A stretch of DNA of 64,000 bases from Blastococcus sp. VKM Ac-2987 (GTDB lineage: Bacteria; Actinomycetota; Actinomycetes; Mycobacteriales; Geodermatophilaceae): assembly GCF_026967805.1 (NCBI RefSeq), contig NZ_JAPVBG010000002.1, positions 510,928-574,927 on the forward strand, in the 5' to 3' direction. Of the stretch, positions 45,681-53,685 are shown in pieces. Both the position numbers and the translations under genes were made by a program. The first letter of the stretch is position 1; the number at the start of each line of letters is the position of its first letter. The notes under the pieces are model-generated. The model saw only the letters and a program-made list of their open reading frames with translations, was not told the origin of the DNA and ran no database searches.

Positions 45681-45918
45681 CAGCGCACAACGGAGCCGCA
45701 ACGCCACACGGGCGCGCGTCAACCTGGAGCGCTCCCCGGCGCAGGCCGGCTGGCGGTCGACGTCTAGGTCATCACGCTGGCGCAGCGACGCCGGTCGTCG
45801 GGCGCCTTCCGGCGGAAGAACACCGGCTGGGCACAACTACTGGAAGGCCTCGGGCGGGCACGGGCCAGCAGTCGCTACCCAGCCTGACGCGTACAGCCGC
45901 TCATCCCCGGCGAATCGC

Positions 45919-46437
45919 TTACACGGCCCGCCGGAGCAAGCTCGCCGCGGCGTGAATGGCGTCGGCCGTCCTGACGAGAATGGAAGCCACGACCGACGGC
46001 GGGCCGCTGGCGGAGGACGTCCTGTCGGTGTCCCGCGGTTCGCGCTGAAGCCATGTCTGCACGTCAATGGCTTGTGCCCGGGTCAGGTAGCTGAAGCTCT
46101 GGGGTGGTCGGCTGACGCCGGGCAGATCGGTGACCGGCCGCGGCTGAGATAGCTGCTGCACCGAGCCGATGAGGATGCCTACGGCCGCCGGCGTCTGCGC
46201 GTAGTACTCGTCGTATCCAGCGACGCTGATCCCGGCGTGAATGCGGTGTCGGTTCCATAGCTCGGGGGGCGGCGCCACGTCGTGGCCGAGCACCTCGAAG
46301 GTGCCGACGATGCGACCCACCGGCTGCGTGGCGTAGATGACCACGGTGGACACGTCCGGTGCGAGGCGTCGCTTGCGGAACTCCACCCGCTTGGTGCCGG
46401 CGAGGATCGCGTCGGCGTACCGCGGATGGATCGACAT
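45919..46437 (-). CDS. ASCH-domain protein
   Basis: 172 residues. It opens MSIHPRYADAILAGTKRVEFRKRRLAP, the start of ASCH/PUA-like domains (related to YqfB and to predicted RNA-binding regulators), and continues STVVIYATQPVGRIVGTFEV. The C-terminal 40 residues are extra and unrecognised. Its ATG overlaps the stop of the PIN-GNAT-ASCH gene (TGATG), so the two are made together. RNA or modified-nucleoside binding is inferred from the fold. Confidence 0.82.
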   Translation of the reverse strand: MSIHPRYADAILAGTKRVEFRKRRLAPDVSTVVIYATQPVGRIVGTFEVLGHDVAPPPELWNRHRIHAGISVAGYDEYYAQTPAAVGILIGSVQQLSQPRPVTDLPGVSRPPQSFSYLTRAQAIDVQTWLQREPRDTDRTSSASGPPSVVASILVRTADAIHAAASLLRRAV

Positions 46438-47945
46438 CAGCGCTGTTCGTTGAGCCGTTCCTGCAGCCAGCGTCGTCCCTCCTCGTTGCGGACCTCGGTG
46501 ATGCTCTGCGGGTGACCGTTGAGTACCCCGGCGGTCATCAGCTCCCGCCGGGACCATGCTGGTTCTAACAGGCGGTCCTGACGGAACAGGAGAGTGAGCA
46601 CCGGACGCGCCGAGCGGCAGAGACGTGTGATGTCTTCCAGGGTGTAGACGGTGCGCCGGCCGACGTAGCGGGCGATCTCTTCTGGGACGTGGCTGACGTG
46701 AACGTCCTCGACGACGCCGGCGACGGTGACCGCCGATCGCTCCCGGGAGCGGTAGAACAGCAGCGTCGACCCAGGGGTGACGCGGCGGGTGGGTGCGTTG
46801 CACAGGTATGCCTTGCGCAGCGCGTTTCCGTACGGGTGCTCACCGGTCAGCAGGCTCAACTGGCCGGGGTAGTCCGGAAACAGCACGTTGTGCCAGCGCG
46901 GCTCCACCGGAACTACGAAGACGGGTGCCCGGGTGTCGATCGCGGGTGGCCCGAATGTGGTGTGGAACTCCAGGGGGTCCAAGTCCGTGCCCTGCGCAGA
47001 TGGACGCCGGGCCTTGGCCAGGACCAGTTCGCCGACGGGACTGCGTCCGTGATCCCGGAACCCGAATGCGGTGAGGAGATCGACCAGGGTCGCGTGCTTC
47101 TCGAAGACGGTGACGTAGATCGTGTCGTGGCTGTGGTGCTCGGCATGGTTGAAGAGGGTCTTGAGCAGCAGTTCGCCGTAGCGGCGGCCGTGCGCCTCGT
47201 CGGTCACCTTGAGCGTCGAGACCTTCAGCACCCTGCCGGGCAGCCCGTAGGGAGTGTCGGTCTCCTCCTTGACGAGCATCACCCCGGCGTATCTCTCGTC
47301 GTCGTGACGGATGATCCACGCGGGCCGGTGCGCCCTTCGCACGCCCGCGAACCAGGCATCGAAGCCGGGGTAGTCCTCCCGCAAGGAATCGAAGATCGGG
47401 TCGTGTGGGTCGAGTTGGTAGGACAGGACGTGCTCGACCGCGGGGGGCGGCTTGAGTGGGCGCGGTGACAAGTCGCGGAGGAGCTGCACCGCTTCGGCCA
47501 GAGGCAGGACGTTCTCGGCCAGCCCGGTGCGGCGCGCTCGGCCTCGCAGTCGGGCGTCGTCCGTGACGAGGTAGTCGACGGCGGCTGCGCCAACGGCCGC
47601 CAGCATCTCCAGATCTACCGCGTCGTTGCTGTCGGGCGCGGGGGGCGCCGGCAGGTCCAGTCGCGTGACCAGGTCCGCGAGCGTGGACTGCGGGATGCCG
47701 GATAGCGCCGGGTACTTCGCGGCAAGGGCGAGGTGCGCGCTACGACGCGCAAGGTCACGGTCGCGGGCGAAGTCCCGCCGGGTCGCCTCGTGCAGGTAGA
47801 GCCGGTGACCGCCCTCCGCAGCCAGGCGGGCAAGTTCGGCGCCGAACTCGAGACCCCGCTCCACGGCTGTGGATGTGGGCTCGAGAGCGATGAAGGCGTT
47901 TGTGTCCAGCAGCAGCTTCAGGCTGGTCCCTGTCGTTGGCTGCAT
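46437..47945 (-). CDS. PIN-GNAT-ASCH fusion protein
   Basis: 502 residues; AAGGAGG lies four bases before the ATG. Three parts are visible. A PIN nuclease domain (about 8-160) has acidic residues at Asp14 (LLLDTN), Asp108/Asp111 and Asp129/Asp130 (LVTDD). A GNAT acetyltransferase-like domain (about 205-310) has VSTLKVTDEAHGRRYGELLL as the acetyl-CoA loop. A C-terminal ASCH/EVE-like domain (about 365-480) has APTRRVTPGSTLLFYRSR. PIN and GNAT domains are both common toxin catalysts, and ASCH domains bind RNA. No classical antitoxin gene is adjacent. It is coupled to the ASCH gene. The role is probably RNA-directed regulation or defence. Confidence 0.8.
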   Translation of the reverse strand: MQPTTGTSLKLLLDTNAFIALEPTSTAVERGLEFGAELARLAAEGGHRLYLHEATRRDFARDRDLARRSAHLALAAKYPALSGIPQSTLADLVTRLDLPAPPAPDSNDAVDLEMLAAVGAAAVDYLVTDDARLRGRARRTGLAENVLPLAEAVQLLRDLSPRPLKPPPAVEHVLSYQLDPHDPIFDSLREDYPGFDAWFAGVRRAHRPAWIIRHDDERYAGVMLVKEETDTPYGLPGRVLKVSTLKVTDEAHGRRYGELLLKTLFNHAEHHSHDTIYVTVFEKHATLVDLLTAFGFRDHGRSPVGELVLAKARRPSAQGTDLDPLEFHTTFGPPAIDTRAPVFVVPVEPRWHNVLFPDYPGQLSLLTGEHPYGNALRKAYLCNAPTRRVTPGSTLLFYRSRERSAVTVAGVVEDVHVSHVPEEIARYVGRRTVYTLEDITRLCRSARPVLTLLFRQDRLLEPAWSRRELMTAGVLNGHPQSITEVRNEEGRRWLQERLNEQR

Positions 47946-48139
47946 CTCGCCTCCTTCCTCGGCTCCGACCTGCATCGTTGCGCGTGGAACCCGCCCGTGT
48001 CGCTTCAACGAGCGGTTCTTCCGCCTTCTGGTCGACCGCGCCTATGCCCGTGGATGAGCTGACGGTCGGGCGTCCCGACGTGGCTGGAGCTCGCGCGGGG
48101 CTCACACGTAGCGCGGGGCGCGTGGGTGGCCTCGGTGCT

Positions 48140-48154
48140 GATCACCTCCTTTCT
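48140..48154 (-). promoter_or_regulatory. Full-length anti-Shine-Dalgarno complement without a start codon
   Basis: The reverse strand reads AGAAAGGAGGTGATC, which pairs perfectly with the 15-base 3' tail of bacterial 16S rRNA (GATCACCTCCTTTCT on the forward strand). No ATG or GTG follows at normal spacing; the TGA inside it ends the small leader frame. Confidence 0.5.
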
Positions 48155-48192
48155 GCCGAGGCCTGTCCCCGTTGCGCCCGGTGGCTGCTCAT
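48142..48192 (-). CDS. Possible 16-codon leader peptide of PIN operon
   Basis: Reverse-strand ATG at 48192 directly follows GAAGGAGGTG, an ideal ribosome-binding sequence. The frame reads MSSHRAQRGQASAERR and stops inside the second Shine-Dalgarno-like element. The peptide is basic and Arg-rich. It lies about 200 bases upstream of the PIN-GNAT-ASCH start and could be a regulatory leader; being so short it could also be chance. Confidence 0.35.
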   Translation of the reverse strand: MSSHRAQRGQASAERR

Positions 48193-48511
48193 CACCTCCT
48201 TCGGTGCCATCGGCGCGCGACGTCGCGGTCCCGCCCGCACGTGTGTGCCGGGCCCGTTCGTTCGCTGTGGAGTTGTCCGCGGTCACCGTGATGGGGATGA
48301 GCTGCGAGGTGCCCGCCCGAAGGCGGTCCGGGCGTGACGCCGGCGGTCACCGGCACAAGACCGGATGTGGAGGTCTGTGCGCGGTTCCTGGCTACTGCGC
48401 AATCACCCGCCGACGAGCCAGAGAACGCACGTGATCGGACGTGCGGGCGAATGCAGCCGCGAAGATCGCCCGCACCTTGCCCCCGTCACACACCCGACCA
48501 AGGGAGACGAC

Positions 48512-49459
48512 GTGGGGCGACGGGTAGCCGCCAAGAGCACCCCGCCGGCGACGGCCACGGCGAAAGCCGGGCCACCGCTGGCCGACGCGATGGCCGCTGT
48601 GGTCGCGCAGTGGCGCGACGAGTGGCTGATCAGCGAGCAGACGATGCTGCGCGCCACCGAGACGGTCGGCCGGTATGTACGCCGACTGGAACGCACCGGT
48701 GTCCACCGGTTCGGGCAGGAGCGGCCAGAGGACGCGGCGGCGTTCGTGCACGCTCCAACGCGAGCCGGGCTGCCGCCGGAGCTGGCCACGATGCACGCCC
48801 GGCGCACCTGTCTGCGGATGCTGTACCGATCGCTGCGGTCTCGTGGCGAGTACGACGGGGATCCCACGCTGGACCTGGTCCTGCCGCCGCGTGGCGTGCT
48901 CGCAGCACGGCCGCTGACCGCTGACGAGGCGGCGCTATGCCGCTTGTCGAGCCGGATGGGCGTGGGAGCGAGGACGCTGCGGCTGGCGGTGTGCTGGGCG
49001 CTGGGGGAGACCACCGCGGTGTCCAGCGAGATCAGTGCGCTGCGTATCCGCGACCTGGACCACCCGCACCGACCGGAGGCGGTACAGCTGCCCGGCACCA
49101 GCCGCCACGACCCGCGCACCGGGACGCTGACCGCATGGGGCGGGGCAGTGCTGGTCCGCCATCTGGAGGCACTGCATGCCGCCGGTGCCACCCCCGACAC
49201 GCTGCTGGCCTACCGCGGCGCCGCGAGGCCCGGTGGGCACGTGGGCCAGGCCAGCGTCTGCAACGCGCTCGGCACCGTCCTGAACCTGGCCGGGCTGAGC
49301 GCGGAGCCGGATGTACGCCCGGCGTCGCTGCGCCACTGGGCCGGCCGTGAACTGTTCGACGCCGGTGCGCCGATCGAGGAGGTGGCCCGCCGGTTGGGGG
49401 CGCGCAGCCTGGACTCCGCCGCCGAGGACATCGCGCTGGCCTGGCGGGAGCCGCGATGA
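48512..49459 (+). CDS. Tyrosine-recombinase-like protein lacking catalytic residues (module 1)
   Basis: 315 residues; AGGGAG precedes the GTG. It has an N-terminal SAM-like core-binding region (about 25-110) and a C-terminal catalytic-fold region. The best match is QASVCNALGTVLNLAG followed by ASLRHWAGRELFDAG. Compared with active recombinases (box I GLR, box II HxLRH, LGH, then Tyr), only Arg274 survives: the box I Arg position reads AVSSEIS, the box II His is Ala271, LGH is LGAR and no Tyr follows. It is coupled to the D-D-E gene (ATGA overlap). The gene at 55.8 kb is its relative. Confidence 0.72.
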   Translation: MGRRVAAKSTPPATATAKAGPPLADAMAAVVAQWRDEWLISEQTMLRATETVGRYVRRLERTGVHRFGQERPEDAAAFVHAPTRAGLPPELATMHARRTCLRMLYRSLRSRGEYDGDPTLDLVLPPRGVLAARPLTADEAALCRLSSRMGVGARTLRLAVCWALGETTAVSSEISALRIRDLDHPHRPEAVQLPGTSRHDPRTGTLTAWGGAVLVRHLEALHAAGATPDTLLAYRGAARPGGHVGQASVCNALGTVLNLAGLSAEPDVRPASLRHWAGRELFDAGAPIEEVARRLGARSLDSAAEDIALAWREPR

Positions 49460-50946
49460 GCCGCCCGCGCAGCGCTGTGCCCTCGACCGTGGAGCAGGTG
49501 CGGGCGGTCATGCGGCATCGACTGATCTACGAGCTGGGCGCGCTCATTCCTGCCGACCCGCCGGTCGGGCGCCGACCCGTGTACCCCGGCTACCTGCTCA
49601 TCGCCTTCGGCGTGCTGGCCCGGATGACCCGCTCGGGCGCGAAGCTGGACGCCGAGCTGCGCAACGGCGGCCTGTGGCCGCTGATGCAGGCCGAGGCTGC
49701 CGCCATGCGGGACCAGCTGCCCGACGAGCTGTGGGCGCCGCCGGGGGATCGGCCGCCGACGTGGGCCGCCTGGCAGTACGCCCGCAACACCCACCTCACC
49801 ACCGACGAGGCGCTAGCCGAGATGCACCGGCTGTTCATCGCCGGCTCGGTGGCCCAGGCACGCTCCCTCGGGCTGTTGGATCCCAAGGGCCCGGGGTCGC
49901 TGAACCATCCGGCCCGGTCCCGGACGGTCTACGGCGACGGCACGGTCGTCCGCTCGCTGTACAAACCGCCGACCGTGGTGTGGATCGAGGACCCGGAGAC
50001 GGGGGAGCGGGTTCGCCGGTACCGCGACAAGGGCACCGGCGAGCTGGTCGAGATACCCACCCGCCGCTACGACCCCGACAGTGCCGAGTGGCACGGGCAC
50101 ACCGGCCCGGTGCACGGCACCAACCTGGTCGTCGTCTACGCCCGCGGCGATGCCCCTTTCCAGCGGGTCGTGCTCGCCGTCGGGCGGGCTGAGCGACCCG
50201 GGCGGGAGGCCGAGGCCGCGGTCCGGCTCATCGGCGACGTGCACCGCGTCGCCGGCGCCGGCGTGCTGGCGGTGGTGTACGACGGTGCGCTTCGGGGAGT
50301 GCATTTGGAGCACCTGATGACCCGGCACGGGCTGGTCGTGGTCAACAAGGTCGCCGCAGCACCGCTCAGTGAGGCGGAGAAGGCGGAGCGGGGAGGGCTC
50401 AAGGCCGTCAAGAGCTATCCGCTGGGCAGCTGGGAGCACGACACCGACGACGGCGAGTGCACCCACGCCCTCGCCGCCGTCGACGGCGCGATCGTGGAGG
50501 TCACGCTCGACGACACCGGCGACCCGGTCGTGGCGCACCGGCTCACCCGCCGGCAGGTGAAGCGGCCGCGCCGCGGCAACGGCAACTACCACTTCTCCGC
50601 CGCCTTCGTGGTGCCCTGCCCCCGGGGGGACTTCGACGCGTGGATCACCCCGCACGGTGAGACCGGCGACCCCGACGCCCGCCGCGCCGAGAACGTGCGG
50701 CTGATCGCCGAAGGCGAGGAGGACTTCGCCCGTCTCTACGGGATCCGCAACGACTCCGAGGCGTTCAACAGCGCGTTCAAACGGTCGTTGCTGGTGAACA
50801 GGGCGATGAGCTTGGGCTGGCGCCGTCAGCTGCTCGACGCGGTCTGTTTCGCGTTGCTGTCCAACGCTGTGGTCGCTCACAGGGCAGCAGAGGCCGGCGT
50901 GGCCACGCCCGCTGGCGGTCGTCGGCGATCACTGCGCTCCGCCTGA
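49456..50946 (+). CDS. Putative D-D-E transposase-like protein (module 1)
   Basis: 496 residues, ATG overlapping the recombinase-like stop. I recognise no named family by sequence, but it aligns by eye with the protein at 53.7 kb in order: RSGAKLDAELRN, YGDG (Asp161), GTNLVVVYAR, VVYDGAL (Asp276), VVNKVA, VPCPRGDF, and IRNDSEAFNSAFKR (Glu435) followed by LLSNA. The spacing Asp-115-Asp-159-Glu, and a final Glu in an ExxxxxxK/R context, fit an RNase H-fold transposase core with an inserted domain. This is inference. It has no terminal inverted repeats I can identify. Confidence 0.65.
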   Translation: MSRPRSAVPSTVEQVRAVMRHRLIYELGALIPADPPVGRRPVYPGYLLIAFGVLARMTRSGAKLDAELRNGGLWPLMQAEAAAMRDQLPDELWAPPGDRPPTWAAWQYARNTHLTTDEALAEMHRLFIAGSVAQARSLGLLDPKGPGSLNHPARSRTVYGDGTVVRSLYKPPTVVWIEDPETGERVRRYRDKGTGELVEIPTRRYDPDSAEWHGHTGPVHGTNLVVVYARGDAPFQRVVLAVGRAERPGREAEAAVRLIGDVHRVAGAGVLAVVYDGALRGVHLEHLMTRHGLVVVNKVAAAPLSEAEKAERGGLKAVKSYPLGSWEHDTDDGECTHALAAVDGAIVEVTLDDTGDPVVAHRLTRRQVKRPRRGNGNYHFSAAFVVPCPRGDFDAWITPHGETGDPDARRAENVRLIAEGEEDFARLYGIRNDSEAFNSAFKRSLLVNRAMSLGWRRQLLDAVCFALLSNAVVAHRAAEAGVATPAGGRRRSLRSA

Positions 50947-51012
50947 GCACGGCACCTGCGCATGGACCAGTCCAGCGGCGGATGCCACGCTTACAGGCAA
51001 GGAGGTGGCGTG

Positions 51013-51216
51013 GTGCCGGAGATCTTCATCGACTTCTCCCTGGTCGGTCGCGACGCAGGCCGCGTGCGCTCGCGCGTGAAGGCCTCGGTCCGGCGGCGCT
51101 TACAGGCTGGCGACACAGTTGTCATCTTGGGCGACGATGTCGCGCCTATCCGTGCCCACGTGGTGACCATCGCGAGCGATAGCCCCGAGGTCGAGTTTGA
51201 ACTCGTCCGCGGCTGA
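51013..51216 (+). CDS. Small protein of unknown function
   Basis: 67 residues; AAGGAGG at 50999-51005 is well placed for GTG 51013 (GTG 51010 is the alternative). The protein has no Cys and reads EIFIDFSLVGRDAGRVRSRVKASVRRRL, then AGDTVVILGDDVAPIRAHVVTI, suggesting a basic helix and a small beta-barrel. It follows module 1 by 63 bases and may belong to it. Confidence 0.5.
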   Translation: MPEIFIDFSLVGRDAGRVRSRVKASVRRRLQAGDTVVILGDDVAPIRAHVVTIASDSPEVEFELVRG

Positions 51217-51329
51217 ACCCCGTACATGACCGCGGGGTGGACGAGGCCCGATGGACCCATGCCCGTCGCTCTCATTTGCCGTGGTCAGCTCCGCCCCCCT
51301 TACGGTGAGGGTGAGATCCGGGGAAGGGC

Positions 51330-51851
51330 CTATCGCTCCCCGAAGAGATCCACATGGTCGTCTCGCCGTGACGCGGCTCGGATGATGGCGTCGCCTGTTC
51401 CCCCGGGGCCACCTTCCAGCACCTTCACCGTGGAGCATGGATACCTGGACTTGCAGGTATGGCACTGGCCCTTTGCCTCGCTGTGGATCCTGTAGACGTC
51501 AGCGAGCAACTGGCGGTAGTGGTCGCGCTGCCTCAGCGCCGCAGCGGCTTGCCTCGCCCCGTCGGTCTTCGCCTTCTTGGCCTCGCCCTCGTACTGCGTC
51601 GCCCGCCTGGCAGCGTGGTCGGCGTAGGCCCTGATCCGTGGCTCATGGTCGAGGAGCCGCGCAAGCGTGCGTGAGTCGTCAGTGGCGTTCGGACCCCCGG
51701 CATGATCGAGACAAGGGGCGCAGTAGGGCTGGGCGGGGGCGCCCGGCCACCATTCGTACCCGTAGGCCAGGCCGCAACATGCACAACGACCCGAGCGCCG
51801 CATTCGGCTCTCGCCACTGGCTCCGACGCCGAATGGGTTCGCTGTAATCAC
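51330..51851 (-). CDS. Zinc-ribbon-type protein with central coiled coil
   Basis: 173 residues from a GTG placed 7 bases after a TAGCGT box. Cysteines at 23, 25, 26, 44 and 47 form a first metal site and 130, 133 and 139 (CHTCKSRYPCSTV) a second. The middle (about 60-125) is a charged helix. The YPCSTV ending recalls small actinobacterial proteins that carry a C-x2-C-x5-C site, often on mobile elements. No function is known. Confidence 0.68.
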   Translation of the reverse strand: MITANPFGVGASGESRMRRSGRCACCGLAYGYEWWPGAPAQPYCAPCLDHAGGPNATDDSRTLARLLDHEPRIRAYADHAARRATQYEGEAKKAKTDGARQAAAALRQRDHYRQLLADVYRIHSEAKGQCHTCKSRYPCSTVKVLEGGPGGTGDAIIRAASRRDDHVDLFGER

Positions 51852-51858
51852 GTGGTGA

Positions 51859-51864
51859 ACGCTA
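51859..51864 (-). promoter_or_regulatory. -10 box of leaderless zinc-ribbon gene promoter
   Basis: Reverse-strand TAGCGT lies 7 bases before GTG 51851 and decides that start over upstream candidates. Confidence 0.5.
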
Positions 51865-52004
51865 GGTCGCGCCTCCGACATTTCTGCTGATCGGCGCATG
51901 TGTGCTCTTTAGAAAGGAACAGGGCCGCAGGTGTCCCATAGGCCGCCTTCAGGGAGATCGGCGGTGGCACGCAAGACCCGCAGACACGCCCTAGCTGGAC
52001 TGTG

Positions 52005-52604
52005 TCAGTGGCCCGCGTCCGCGTCCCGAGCGTTGGCCTGCCCGTCGTGTTCGGGTGGTTCGGTCAGGATGCCGGTGATGATGGTTGCGGTGTCGGCCAC
52101 GCTGAGCCGGGGAGGGTCGCCGCTCCACAGTTGGAGTGCCAACCGGCGTGCGGTCTCGCTGGGCGCGGCGGCCAGGAACGCGGCGTACTGGCCGCGATGC
52201 TCGATGTAGGCAGCGGTCCGCTCGTCCCACTCCGAGGCATCCGCGCGCGCACGGAGCTCGCCGGCCGCCTCGGTGTGGGCGGCGCTGACGTCTGTCCAGC
52301 TCGACCACTTCGCCGCGATGGACTGGGTGGCGTGGGCTCGAGAGCAGCCCTGTCCCACAGGGCCGAAGGGTGAGCACACGGGCAGCGCGAGGAAGGCGAC
52401 GCGGATGTGCGCGCGCCGACCGCACGACGGGCAGCGGCCCGGATGCGGGCTGGGCGGACTCACCGTGACTGTGCCGCCGTCCTCGCCCAGCTGTCCCGGT
52501 GCTGGCGCGACCCATTCAATGGCACCGTGAGGCCGCTTCTGCCAGCGCCACCGGTGCCCGCCGGCGGCCGGTGGCGCTTCGGGTGCGCTGTTCATGGCGG
52601 GCAT
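52005..52604 (-). CDS. Hypothetical zinc-finger-containing protein
   Basis: 199 residues from ATG 52604; the ATG three codons later is the alternative. A Cys pair in GRCPSCGRRAHIRV and further cysteines (PVCSPF, GQGCSR) suggest one metal site around residues 56-90. The C-terminal half is helical and charged (TEAAGELRARADASEWDERTAAYIEHRGQY). No family is recognised. Confidence 0.55.
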   Translation of the reverse strand: MPAMNSAPEAPPAAGGHRWRWQKRPHGAIEWVAPAPGQLGEDGGTVTVSPPSPHPGRCPSCGRRAHIRVAFLALPVCSPFGPVGQGCSRAHATQSIAAKWSSWTDVSAAHTEAAGELRARADASEWDERTAAYIEHRGQYAAFLAAAPSETARRLALQLWSGDPPRLSVADTATIITGILTEPPEHDGQANARDADAGH

Positions 52605-52702
52605 CGTGCAACCTGGTACTGACAACGGCAGGGTCCAGTGAACGCGCGGGCCGTGTTCGCTGCCGGCCGGTCCGCTCGGCGGGGATCGCCGAATGCGGAG
52701 AA

Positions 52703-52737
52703 GGGCCCTGGGTCGTCCGAAGGACGAGCCCAGGGCC
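52703..52737 (-). terminator. Terminator of the zinc-finger methyltransferase gene
   Basis: GGGCCCTGGGTCGTCC (52703-52718) pairs with the complementary stretch at 52722-52737 (52721 also A) with a single bulged base. It lies downstream of the reverse-strand gene that ends at 52885. Confidence 0.75.
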
Positions 52738-52884
52738 CCGGCGCCCGAGTGGGCGCGGCCCCTTGCGGGGCGGCGGTTCATCACCGCGCTGACTGCATCG
52801 TCGGGACGGCCGCCGAGCTTGAGCCACGGCCGGCCGGTTCACGAAAACGAGTGAGTCGCCGGCCGTGAGCGCGGTGACGGTCGG

Positions 52885-53541
52885 CTACTGGCCGGCCGCG
52901 ACGCCAAGCAACCGGGTCTCCCCGCCGTGGGGAAGCTCGCCGATCCTCGCCGGCCAGTGCACCAGCGCCACTCCCATGGGAGCGGACCTGCCCGGTGTCC
53001 CATCGGGGTGGTCGAAGGCGACCCGGCCGGGGATCGCCTCCCAGCGAGCGCCGGTGTCTCGGACCCACGTGATCCACCAGCGCTCGGTCGGCTTGCAGGG
53101 GATCAGGCCGACCACGTCGCAGTGGGCGGCGGTGGCCACCGCCTTGGCGAGGAACCGCGGCAGCAGATCACGCCGGTACGGGCAGTTCATCCAGCACGCT
53201 CCGCCGGCGGCCAGCTCGGCCCAGTCCACCTCCGGGCTCAAGGCGTCCTGAAGGAGGGGGTCGGTCTGGTCGGGCCCGATGTAGAGCTCGGTGAGCGCGG
53301 TGTCCCGGGTGGCGGCGACGTCGAGGGTGATGTGCGGGAACGCGGCCCAGACCAGCGCGCGTAGCGCGACAGGGGTGGCCCACAGCTGAGCCAGCAGGCT
53401 CGCCTCGTCGCGCTGCTGTTGCTTGCGGCGCTTCCGGTACAGCCGCTGTCGGCAGCTCAGCGAGCAGTACGTGCGGGGCCGGCCGGTGTCGGGGTGAGCC
53501 AGGGGGCGCTTGCAGGCCAGGCAGGTACGTCGTCGCGGCAC
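52885..53541 (-). CDS. Zinc finger fused to phage-Dam-type adenine methyltransferase
   Basis: 218 residues; GAAAGGCAGG precedes the GTG. The N terminus is a zinc finger (Cys7, Cys10, Cys26, Cys30) followed by a very basic stretch (RQRLYRKRRKQQQRD). From about residue 66 the sequence follows the phage N6-adenine methyltransferase (PF05869-type) pattern: ITLDVAAT, a WMNCPY active-site motif (119-122), VVGLIPCKPTERWW and GRVAF. The catalytic motif is NCPY where DPPY or NPPY is normal, so activity is uncertain. It is divergent from module 2 and has its own terminator. Confidence 0.72.
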   Translation of the reverse strand: MPRRRTCLACKRPLAHPDTGRPRTYCSLSCRQRLYRKRRKQQQRDEASLLAQLWATPVALRALVWAAFPHITLDVAATRDTALTELYIGPDQTDPLLQDALSPEVDWAELAAGGACWMNCPYRRDLLPRFLAKAVATAAHCDVVGLIPCKPTERWWITWVRDTGARWEAIPGRVAFDHPDGTPGRSAPMGVALVHWPARIGELPHGGETRLLGVAAGQ

Positions 53542-53555
53542 GTCGGCAGCCTGCC

Positions 53556-53583
53556 TTTCGTAGCGCGCGCGGTGGCTACGAAA
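53556..53583. promoter_or_regulatory. Inverted repeat in divergent promoter region
   Basis: TTTCGTAGC (53556-53564) and GCTACGAAA (53575-53583) are perfect 9-base arms around a 10-base spacer. They lie between the divergent methyltransferase and module-2 genes, so they are likely an operator or element end. Confidence 0.5.
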
Positions 53584-53647
53584 CGCCGAGTCACCGATCG
53601 GGCCCGATGGTGGCGACTGCCTACCGGTACGCGGGTCCGGACGGGTC

Positions 53648-53666
53648 GTCGTGTCCCTGACACGAC
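53648..53666. promoter_or_regulatory. Second inverted repeat upstream of module 2
   Basis: GTCGTGTC (53648-53655), CCT, GACACGAC (53659-53666), a perfect 8-base palindrome 19 bases before the ATG of the D-D-E gene. Confidence 0.45.
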
Positions 53667-53685
53667 TGACCTGGAGCACCCCTCG

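Larger units (their letters stand above)
47946..48511. other. Leader region and intergenic stretch of the PIN operon
   Basis: About 565 bases between the divergent PIN operon and the recombinase-like gene. It contains two very strong Shine-Dalgarno-like elements and a 16-codon open frame on the reverse strand (48142-48192), listed separately. Nothing else recognisable. Confidence 0.4.

Noticed and set aside
48140-48154. Fragment of 16S rRNA 3' end on the forward strand
   Set aside because: Only 15 bases match and no upstream rRNA sequence is present; a Shine-Dalgarno-type element on the reverse strand explains it better.
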